A stretch of 5,533 bases of DNA. Source: Deltaproteobacteria bacterium (GTDB taxonomy: Bacteria; Desulfobacterota; BSN033; UBA1163). The DNA is taken from positions 1-5,533 of the forward strand of contig VGRU01000232.1 in assembly GCA_016875255.1 (NCBI GenBank), given 5' to 3'. Shown one piece after another: positions 1 to 5,100 of the stretch. The notes under the pieces were generated by a model, which saw nothing but the letters and a program-made list of their open reading frames with translations, was not told where the DNA came from and did no database searches. The translations under genes were made by a program, and so were the position numbers. Every line of letters begins with the position of its first letter. Position 1 is the stretch's first letter.

Positions 1-170
1 AATCGTTTTTCACTCCGGAAATGATCCGGGAACTCACCTCTGTCGGTGGAGTGATTGTGATGGGGATTGGAATCAATATTCTTGGTTTGCAAAAGATCAG
101 GGTAGGTAATTTAATCCCCGCCCTCCTCCTGATCATTCTGCTTTTCTACATGAAAGCCCTTTTCGGTTAG
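1..170 (+). CDS. DUF554 family membrane protein, C-terminal fragment (cut by left edge)
   Basis: Only the last 55 codons are present, read from base 3 and ending at a TAG at 168-170; the start lies outside the window. The visible part reads as a Glu-Leu-Thr-Ser-Val-Gly-Gly turn, then a hydrophobic helix (VIVMGIGINILGL), a short basic stretch (QKIRVGN), and a final hydrophobic helix after LIPALLL. This order matches the C-terminus of DUF554 proteins (relatives of E. coli YqgA and B. subtilis YdfK), small polytopic inner-membrane proteins of unknown function. The family call comes from remembered family features, not a search. It converges on the DMT transporter gene with 5 bases between the two stops, so the two transcripts probably overlap at their 3' ends. 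A weak 5-bp stem (154-158 with 170-174) spans the stop, but it is too small to call a terminator. Confidence 0.7.
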   Translation, partial: SFFTPEMIRELTSVGGVIVMGIGINILGLQKIRVGNLIPALLLIILLFYMKALFG

Positions 171-175
171 GCTTA

Positions 176-1081
176 TTATTTTGCCAGCCCGATAAACACA
201 AGTCCAAGGGTGAGAATGACGACACCCGTCAGCCGAGTTTTCCAGTCCTTTTCTTTTAGAAAAACCACTCCCATGATTGCCCCGAAAATAGCTCCTACCT
301 GGCGAAAGGCAACTACATAGCTCACCTTGCTCATCGTCATCGCCATCAGCACGAAGAGGTAGGCTGCATTCTGAAGAACTGCGATGATGAGGATTTCCTT
401 TTTTGATTCATCCCAGACCTTCCAGAGAGAAACTTTTTTCCATAGAACCATATAAAAACTCGTGAAGATTGCCATTGAAAGGTTGATCAACCAGAGGTAA
501 AAAACGGGATGAATGATCTGAACCCCCGCTTTATCAATGACGGAATAAATCGAACTGGCAATGGCTGCAGAGAAGGCCAGAAGATATGGCCGGGAGATAA
601 GATGATGAGATGGCGGAAGTAAATCTTTTAAGTGGAAGCCTTTCAAAGAAAGGATATAACTGCCGGCCATCACGAGGCCAATCCCCAGCATCCCTCCGGG
701 AAAGAGGATCTCTCCGAGAAAGACGATGGCCCAGATTTGGGTGAAAAGCGGGGCGGAACGGGAGATGGGATAGACCAGGGAGAGTTCTCCAACCCGATAA
801 GCCTCTATCAGGCAGACGAAATAGATCGTTTCGAAAAAGCCTGACAGGATGACGATCCACCAGAGTTTCAGCGGAGGGTTGAGGAATAGGGAGGGAAAGA
901 CACCGAATCCAATGAAGAAAGGGATATAAAAAAGGACTCCCCAGAAGAAAACCCAGAAGAAGAATTCCAAAGGGAAGTTCCCCCTCTTGGTGAAAAAATT
1001 CCACGAGGAATGGATGAGGGCTGAAATCAGGACAAGAAGGATGCTGAGAGGAGTCAAGGTTTTTCCAAGAGAGCTCTGCAA
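176..1081 (-). CDS. EamA/DMT-superfamily transporter
   Basis: A 301-residue polytopic inner-membrane protein, the usual size for the 10-TM drug/metabolite transporter superfamily, with two EamA repeats. Repeat 1 (about residues 10-147) opens with SALIHSSWNFFTKRG and has SLVYPISRSAPLFTQIWA at 101-118 followed by FLGE, the typical end-of-repeat helix-loop. Repeat 2 (about 165-300) has SYVVAFRQVGAIFGAIMGV at 254-272 followed by FLKE, the equivalent position. The family exports or imports small metabolites such as amino acids, nucleobases or sugars; the substrate cannot be inferred. The start is uncertain. The first codon is TTG (1079-1081), with only a distant GAGAG upstream; a second in-frame TTG at residue 9 (1055-1057) would also keep the whole first helix, and neither has a convincing ribosome site. 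The gene lies 22 bases after the NUDIX stop on the same strand, so transcription and perhaps translation are likely coupled to it. Confidence 0.88.
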   Translation of the reverse strand: MQSSLGKTLTPLSILLVLISALIHSSWNFFTKRGNFPLEFFFWVFFWGVLFYIPFFIGFGVFPSLFLNPPLKLWWIVILSGFFETIYFVCLIEAYRVGELSLVYPISRSAPLFTQIWAIVFLGEILFPGGMLGIGLVMAGSYILSLKGFHLKDLLPPSHHLISRPYLLAFSAAIASSIYSVIDKAGVQIIHPVFYLWLINLSMAIFTSFYMVLWKKVSLWKVWDESKKEILIIAVLQNAAYLFVLMAMTMSKVSYVVAFRQVGAIFGAIMGVVFLKEKDWKTRLTGVVILTLGLVFIGLAK

Positions 1082-1103
1082 AACTATCTTTTGCTCTCGG
1101 ATT

Positions 1104-1682
1104 TCACAGGTTTCTGGACTTTTTCAGAAACCTCTTCAATCCTTCCGGGTGCCGGAGAAAATAATGGGTAAATGCTGTGATCACAATGGAATGGTCAATT
1201 TTCCCGTTCCGAATTAAATTCGGTATTTCGGAGAGGGGAACGAGGACGACTTCGATATCTTCCGTCTGGTCGGGGTTGAGATCAGCGACCTTTCTGATAT
1301 CTCGAGCCAAAAAAGTATAACAGCGATTTTGGAAGAGCGCCGGGTTGGGATTAACGACCCCGATTTTTAACCATCTTTTTGCCTGATAACCTGTCTCCTC
1401 TAATAATTCCCGCGCCGCCGCTTTTTTAGGAGAATCCTCAGAATCCACCAGACCTCCGGGGATCTCGAGGGTCACCTTTCTGGAGCCATGGCGGTACTGT
1501 TTCACCATGACTACCCGGTGATCAGAGGTGAGAGGGATGATATTGACCCAGTCGCTTGACTCAATGACGTAGAAGTCATGCTCCCGATGGGTCCTCGGTG
1601 AGCGGACAATATCCGTCCGCACGGAGAAGACACGATAGGACCGGGTGGATCGGGTTCGAATCTTAAGCCACGGCTTGATCAT
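1104..1682 (-). CDS. NUDIX hydrolase, ADP-ribose pyrophosphatase-like
   Basis: A 192-residue cytoplasmic protein with one Nudix domain (about residues 40-175). The Nudix box spans residues 77-99: G77, then D83 where the consensus has Glu, then R91-E92-L-L-E95-E96-T-G98-Y99. The Mg-binding REUXEE core is intact. Just before it lie VKQYRHGSRKVTLEIPGG (60-77), typical of nucleoside-diphosphate-sugar hydrolases. P115, 16 residues beyond the box, within NPNPALFQNR, fits the proline used as a signature of the ADP-ribose pyrophosphatase subfamily. The likely reaction is ADP-ribose (or a related NDP-sugar) plus water to AMP plus ribose 5-phosphate; exact substrate choice is inference. ATG start at 1682 is supported by AGAGGAG at 1690-1696, 7 bases upstream. 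It is first gene of a - strand unit with the DMT transporter and has a strong promoter at 1712-1740. Confidence 0.9.
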   Translation of the reverse strand: MIKPWLKIRTRSTRSYRVFSVRTDIVRSPRTHREHDFYVIESSDWVNIIPLTSDHRVVMVKQYRHGSRKVTLEIPGGLVDSEDSPKKAAARELLEETGYQAKRWLKIGVVNPNPALFQNRCYTFLARDIRKVADLNPDQTEDIEVVLVPLSEIPNLIRNGKIDHSIVITAFTHYFLRHPEGLKRFLKKSRNL

Positions 1683-1711
1683 GACAGGACTCCTCTGAAG
1701 ATCGGTGTTTC

Positions 1712-1740
1712 ATTTTATTTGGACCAGGTAAATTTGTCAA
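1712..1740 (-). promoter_or_regulatory. sigma-70-type promoter for the NUDIX-DMT unit
   Basis: Read on the - strand there is a perfect TTGACA (-35, bases 1740-1735), a spacer of exactly 17 bases, and TAAAAT (-10, bases 1717-1712), which differs from the consensus TATAAT at one position. Transcription would start near 1705, giving a leader of only about 20 bases before the NUDIX ATG, with its ribosome site inside. Sequence match, spacing and location all agree. No operator-like repeat overlaps it. Confidence 0.75.
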
Positions 1741-1758
1741 TTAAGGCCTCTTTATTTC

Positions 1759-1787
1759 TTGACAACTTTGTAGGGACTTGTTAATAA
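1759..1787 (+). promoter_or_regulatory. candidate rightward promoter for the TAXI-TRAP operon
   Basis: On the + strand there is a perfect TTGACA (1759-1764), a 17-base spacer, and TAATAA (1782-1787). The -10 hexamer matches the consensus at only three positions, but it is preceded directly by TGT (1779-1781), an extended -10 TGn element that can compensate. It stands back to back with the NUDIX promoter; the two -35 boxes are separated by 18 bases (1741-1758). If used, it gives a leader of roughly 345 bases before the TAXI ATG that runs through the inverted-repeat cluster. I saw no better promoter nearer to the operon, so assignment to it is an inference. Confidence 0.42.
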
Positions 1788-1812
1788 AACAGATATCTTG
1801 CCAATTTATTGC

Positions 1813-1835
1813 GATTTCTGAAACGTCCAGAAATC
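1813..1835. repeat. 8-bp perfect inverted repeat (hairpin)
   Basis: GATTTCTG at 1813-1820 is the exact reverse complement of CAGAAATC at 1828-1835, leaving a 7-base loop (1821-1827). It lies about 25 bases after the candidate rightward -10 box and touches the left end of the larger palindrome. It has no T-run after it, so it is not a typical terminator. It could be an operator-like site or part of the neighbouring repeat unit; I cannot tell which. Confidence 0.5.
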
Positions 1836-1937
1836 TCTGATTCCACCGATGAAGAACCGATTACACAGATTAGAAATGGATTGATAAAATATAGAAAAAT
1901 CTGTGTAATCATCTTTTGAAATCTGTGCAATCAGAGA
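1834..1937. repeat. imperfect palindromic repeat unit built on GATTNCACAGAT
   Basis: This is a 104-base imperfect palindrome. The inner arms are perfect over 13 bases: GATTACACAGATT (1859-1871) pairs with AATCTGTGTAATC (1898-1910) around a 26-base AT-rich loop. The outer arms are TCTCTGATT (1834-1842) and AATCAGAGA (1929-1937), also perfect. If the outer pairing is continued inward for 8 more bases, 15 of 17 positions pair (1834-1850 against 1921-1937). The word GATTNCACAGAT occurs three times (one on the + strand, two on the - strand), and a fourth degenerate copy is at 1839-1850. The structure resembles the short intergenic palindromes (REP- or MITE-like elements) that recur in many environmental genomes. 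Only one unit is visible here, so its repeat status is inferred. Confidence 0.65.
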
Positions 1938-1964
1938 GCGAAAAATGGCTTTTCATAGCTCTCT
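1933..1964. repeat. 12-bp bulged hairpin
   Basis: AGAGAGC (1933-1939) pairs with GCTCTCT (1958-1964), and inside it GAAAA (1940-1944) pairs with TTTTC (1950-1954). This leaves a 5-base loop (ATGGC) and a 3-base bulge (ATA, 1955-1957). The first bases are shared with the right arm of the larger palindrome, so the two folds would compete. Only three T residues follow on the + strand, so it is a poor intrinsic terminator. It could act as a transcript-stabilising or attenuating stem in the leader of the TAXI operon, but that is speculative. Confidence 0.45.
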
Positions 1965-2055
1965 TTATGAACCCCTTCCGACCAATCCGTTCATTGCCAC
2001 AAAAAGATATTGGAGGCCATTCGGGAGAAGAATTCTCAGTGGGTTTATAAATTGA
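1945..2055 (+). other. small unrecognised reading frame (36 codons), doubtful
   Basis: ATG at 1945, TGA at 2053-2055, 36 residues. The peptide is rich in aromatic and basic residues (for example YEPLPTNPFIATKRYWRPFG) and matches no family I recognise. A weak GAGAG (1934-1938) lies 6 bases upstream, but the ATG is inside the loop of the 1933-1964 hairpin. It could be a leader peptide, a remnant of a decayed gene, or chance. Its stop overlaps the ATG of a second 20-residue frame (2055-2117) by one base, in TGATG. Confidence 0.15.
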
Positions 2056-2124
2056 TGCTGAAGCATATTTTTCAGATTCAAGCAGGGTTGAAGAAGGTTG
2101 CCTCTAAACTTAAATAGAATGAAA

Positions 2125-2132
2125 AAGGAGGG
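2125..2132 (+). promoter_or_regulatory. ribosome binding site that fixes the TAXI start
   Basis: AAGGAGGG (2125-2132) is a near-perfect Shine-Dalgarno sequence. It lies 7 bases before the ATG at 2140, the normal distance. An upstream in-frame ATG at 2119 precedes it, and another at 2134 is only 1 base away, too close. Choosing 2140 also puts the Lys-Lys of a signal peptide at residues 2-3. Confidence 0.85.
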
Positions 2133-2139
2133 AATGGGT

Positions 2140-3159
2140 ATGAAAAAGACATTGGTTTTGATTCTTGTATGTGTGCTGCTAGTGGGAGGAAACATCAGCC
2201 TGGTTTCCGCACAGCAACTGCCCGCTATCCTTAACATCGGGACCCATCCGGTCGGCTCTTTTTTTAACATCGTCGGGACAGCGACCGCAACTGTGATTGG
2301 GAAATATACCCCGATGAAAACGACGGTCAAACCCATGGCAGGCCCTTCCGCATGGTATCCATTGCTTGCATCTCAAGAGATCGACCTCGGTGTATTAAAT
2401 AACTGGGATGCCGAGAAAGGATACCTGGGGGAGTCGGTTTACGAGAAATTGTCAAAAGGAAAAGGGTTTCCTGTCCGGCTTGTCGCGATCAGCGTCAATA
2501 ATGCCATCGGTTTGATTGTCGCGGCGAATTCTAAAATTTACAAGTATTCAGATCTCAAAGGGAAGAAGGTCGCAGGGAATTATCCTACGCCGTCTCTTCA
2601 ATTACAGACAGAAGCCGTGTTGGCCAATGGCGGAGTGAAATGGTCGGAGGTTACGCCTATCCCGGTGAGTTCGATCACCGAAGGGGTCAAAGCAGTGATC
2701 GAAGGCAGGGCAGATGCGGCCAACGTGACGATTGGGACCCCCATCATTGAAGAACTCCATGCCAAAAGCGGGGCGCGATTTCTTCCCCTAGATTCATTGC
2801 CTGAAGCGGTTAAAAGATCGAAGGAGAAATTTCCGGGGTATCCAATTTCGATCACACCGGGCCCGGGCCGAACCGGGATTGAAAAAGAGCAGTCCATGTG
2901 GGCCTATGATATTTATGTCGTTGGGAGAGAGGACCTTTCCGATGAGGCTGTCTATCAGATCGTAAAATCTATGTGGGAGAATTATAAGGATTTTGCCCCC
3001 ATCCATGTCCTTCTGAAAGACTGGACCCAGGAGCGATTTGTATCGAAGGAGGCTTTAATCCCCTATCATCCGGGCGTTGTCAGATTCTATAAAGAAAAAA
3101 GGGTTTGGACGGATGAGATGGCAAGGCTTCAAGATGCCTTATTAGCAAAGAAGAAGTAA
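2140..3159 (+). CDS. TAXI-family TRAP transporter solute-binding protein (periplasmic)
   Basis: A 339-residue exported protein. Residues 1-24 form a classic Sec signal peptide: MKK, a hydrophobic core (TLVLILVCVLLVGG), then a Val-Ser-Ala cleavage site before QQL. The mature part has the layout of TAXI (TRAP-associated extracytoplasmic immunogenic) receptors: a first strand and loop ILNIGTHPVGSFFN (30-43), VKPMAGPSAWYPLLASQEIDLGV (63-85), a DLKGKKVA hinge-like segment (138-145), EGVKAVIEGRADAAN (181-195), and a C-terminal PYHPGVVRFYKEK (308-320) typical of the family. It would bind a small solute in the periplasm and deliver it to the permease encoded next. The substrate is unknown; known or proposed TAXI ligands include dicarboxylates and amino acids. 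The ligand loop here reads GTHPVG rather than the common glycine-rich GTGxxGGTYYP form. The start was chosen from the ribosome site; the permease begins 21 bases after the stop. Confidence 0.9.
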   Translation: MKKTLVLILVCVLLVGGNISLVSAQQLPAILNIGTHPVGSFFNIVGTATATVIGKYTPMKTTVKPMAGPSAWYPLLASQEIDLGVLNNWDAEKGYLGESVYEKLSKGKGFPVRLVAISVNNAIGLIVAANSKIYKYSDLKGKKVAGNYPTPSLQLQTEAVLANGGVKWSEVTPIPVSSITEGVKAVIEGRADAANVTIGTPIIEELHAKSGARFLPLDSLPEAVKRSKEKFPGYPISITPGPGRTGIEKEQSMWAYDIYVVGREDLSDEAVYQIVKSMWENYKDFAPIHVLLKDWTQERFVSKEALIPYHPGVVRFYKEKRVWTDEMARLQDALLAKKK

Positions 3160-3180
3160 GATTTCAGAGGGGAGCTTTCT

Positions 3181-5100
3181 ATGGCAGAATCCTTGGGGGA
3201 ATCGAGGTTCAGAAGACCGGGGGGCCTATTCGGTTACTGGGAGGATATACTGCTCGTCTCCGTGCCTGTCACAGGGATAATATCTATCTTAAATGTCCCG
3301 CTGTATTTCGGTCTCTCTTTCTACATCCAGCAGTATCTCGCCGTTTTTTTCGGGTTGACCATGGCTCTCGTTTTCATCCTTGTCCCTTTGAAGAAGGGGG
3401 CGCCAAAGGACCGATTGCCATGGTATGACGTGGCATTGTCCATGCTCGGCCTCATGGTCGGGATATATCTTGCCCTCTATTACAAAGAGATTGTCGTCGA
3501 AATGGGGCTCCTTATGCCTACCCGGATTGTCCTTGGAACGATTGCCATTGTCCTTATTTTGGAGGCATCCCGGCGGGTATTGGGGTGGCCCTTCTTAACC
3601 ATTGTTCTTCTTTTCATGTTCTATGCGCTGTTCACCTTTCTCTTTCCCGGAAGGCTTTACGGCAAAGGTGTGAGCTGGCCCCGGCTTGCCACCTTTCTCT
3701 ACCTCGATCCTCAGGGAATCCTCGGGATTGCCATAGAGGTTGGGGCAACGGTTGTTTTTGCCTTTGTCTTCTTTGGACAGGCGCTCTTCCGGACCGGCGG
3801 AGGTGAATTTTTCACTGACTCAGCCATGGCCTTGATGGGTCGTTACCGTGGCGGACCTGCCAAAGTGGCGGTGATGGCCAGTTCTCTTTTTGGAACGATG
3901 TCAGGAAGCGCCGTGGCTAATGTGGTGACGACCGGATCGGTCACCATTCCATTGATGAAAAAAAGCGGCTACCCTCCTTATTTCGCGGGAGCGGTTGAGG
4001 CAACGGCATCGAGCGGGGGGCAGATTATGCCACCGATTATGGGCGCGGCCGCCTTTCTGATGGCAACCTTTCTTGGCATACCTTACGGAAAGGTGGCCTT
4101 ATCGGCCCTCATTCCTGCAGTCCTCTATTATATGGCTGTCTTCATTCAGGTGGATCTGGAGGCGGCCAAGAACGGATTGAAGGGGTTGCCATCAGAGATG
4201 CTTCCGAGGCTGTTCATGGTGTTGCGCAAAGGATGGCCATTTCTCATTCCCCTCTCTGTCTTAATCTATGCGCTCTTTATACGGGTGATCGAAGCTGACA
4301 GGGCCGGTCTTTATGCAACAGCCTCGGTTTTCCTCATCTGCTGTCTCCGCAAGGAGGACCGCCTCAATCTAAAGAAGATCGTCAATATTCTCAGGGAAAC
4401 CGGCGAAGGGATGCTGGAGGTCGGTGTCGTCTGCTGCGCCGCAGGGGTGATCATCGGGATCGTATCGCTCACAGGCCTCGGGTTTACGTTTTCTCAGGCG
4501 CTTGTAAGCATTGCAGGGAAAAGCACTCTCCTTCTTCTCATCTTAGGAGCCATGGGGGCAATCATCCTCGGAATGGGGATGACTGTCACGGCGGCCTACC
4601 TCCTCATGGTCGTCCTGATTGCTCCTGCCCTTATTCAATTAGGGATAGCGCCTTTAAACGCACACCTGTTTGTCTTCTACTTTGCCGTGATGTCATTTCT
4701 TACCCCTCCCATCTGCCTGGCTGTTTATGCAGCCGCTTCCTTGGCAGGTTCGGATATGATGAAAACCGCATATCAGGCCATCAAATTGGGCATTGCGGCT
4801 TACATTGTCCCATTTCTCTTTGCCTATCACCCTTCGCTGTTACTCCAAGGAAATATAATCGAAGTTATTCATGCCGTCGTGACAGCAATAATCGGCATCA
4901 GTTTGATGGCTATCGGAATTGAGGGATTCTTGTTTCAGAAATTGGATTGGGTTAAGAGGGTTCTCCTCATCCTCGGGGGGCTGGGGTGTATGATTCCGGG
5001 CTGGAGGAGCGATGTGATCGGCCTGGCGGTTGGTATCCCCCTTGTCCTCTGGGAGTGGAAAAAGAGTCAAAGGGAAAAATCAAAGAACAGGGAGGCTTAA
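3181..5100 (+). CDS. TRAP transporter permease, fused DctQM-like (TAXI type)
   Basis: A 639-residue polytopic inner-membrane protein, the single fused permease usual for TAXI-type TRAP systems, so no separate small DctQ gene is expected or seen. The N-terminal part (about 20-170) has several hydrophobic segments, including LNVPLYFGLSFYIQQY near 38-53. The DctM-like part (about 175-560) carries the strongest family marks: SGSAVANVVTTGSVTIPL (241-258), then KKSGYPPYFAGAVEATASS (260-278), then GGQIMPPIMGAAAFLM (279-294). The second half repeats the theme with ILGMGMTVTAAYLL (462-475) and FYFAVMSFLTPPICLAVYAA (499-518). By family knowledge it moves the solute held by the TAXI protein into the cytoplasm, driven by a Na+ or H+ gradient. 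The C-terminus ends in a charged Trp-Lys-Lys-rich tail. ATG at 3181 follows GGGGAG (3169-3174) by 6 bases. The gene is intact, with no frameshift. Confidence 0.93.
   Translation: MAESLGESRFRRPGGLFGYWEDILLVSVPVTGIISILNVPLYFGLSFYIQQYLAVFFGLTMALVFILVPLKKGAPKDRLPWYDVALSMLGLMVGIYLALYYKEIVVEMGLLMPTRIVLGTIAIVLILEASRRVLGWPFLTIVLLFMFYALFTFLFPGRLYGKGVSWPRLATFLYLDPQGILGIAIEVGATVVFAFVFFGQALFRTGGGEFFTDSAMALMGRYRGGPAKVAVMASSLFGTMSGSAVANVVTTGSVTIPLMKKSGYPPYFAGAVEATASSGGQIMPPIMGAAAFLMATFLGIPYGKVALSALIPAVLYYMAVFIQVDLEAAKNGLKGLPSEMLPRLFMVLRKGWPFLIPLSVLIYALFIRVIEADRAGLYATASVFLICCLRKEDRLNLKKIVNILRETGEGMLEVGVVCCAAGVIIGIVSLTGLGFTFSQALVSIAGKSTLLLLILGAMGAIILGMGMTVTAAYLLMVVLIAPALIQLGIAPLNAHLFVFYFAVMSFLTPPICLAVYAAASLAGSDMMKTAYQAIKLGIAAYIVPFLFAYHPSLLLQGNIIEVIHAVVTAIIGISLMAIGIEGFLFQKLDWVKRVLLILGGLGCMIPGWRSDVIGLAVGIPLVLWEWKKSQREKSKNREA

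Larger units (their letters stand above)
1683..2139. other. intergenic region between divergent units
   Basis: This 457-base gap separates the leftward NUDIX-DMT unit from the rightward TAXI-TRAP operon. From left to right it holds the NUDIX ribosome site and promoter, the candidate rightward promoter, a small hairpin (1813-1835), a large imperfect palindrome (1834-1937), a bulged hairpin (1933-1964), two overlapping tiny reading frames (1945-2117) and the TAXI ribosome site (2125-2132). No long reading frame with recognisable protein features lies here. Base composition is more AT-rich than in the flanking genes, as expected for a regulatory region. No riboswitch or tRNA-like fold was recognised. 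Confidence 0.7.

Noticed and set aside
154..174. Bidirectional terminator between the converging DUF554 and DMT genes
   Set aside because: The stem is only 5 bp with an 11-base loop and lacks a proper T-run on either strand.
534..1004. Open frame of 156 codons on the - strand overlapping the DMT transporter in another frame
   Set aside because: The transporter frame covers the whole stretch with two matching EamA repeats; the other frame gives an arginine- and proline-rich low-information protein.
1834..1937. Possible CRISPR-like array from the repeated GATTNCACAGAT word
   Set aside because: The copies lie in opposite orientations as a palindrome, the spacings are unequal, the word is too short, and no cas gene is present.
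2088..2116. Promoter-like TTGAAG, 17-base spacer, TAAATA close to the TAXI gene
   Set aside because: The start point would fall near 2123, leaving almost no leader before the ribosome site at 2125, and both hexamers are poor matches.
2098..2139. Earlier TTG start adding 14 residues to the TAXI protein
   Set aside because: The added residues would precede the signal peptide and include the ribosome site itself; ATG at 2140 has ideal spacing.
1965..2336. Open frame of 123 codons on the - strand
   Set aside because: It runs antisense through the TAXI signal peptide and its upstream region, has no ribosome site or family resemblance, and is best explained as a shadow of the real gene.
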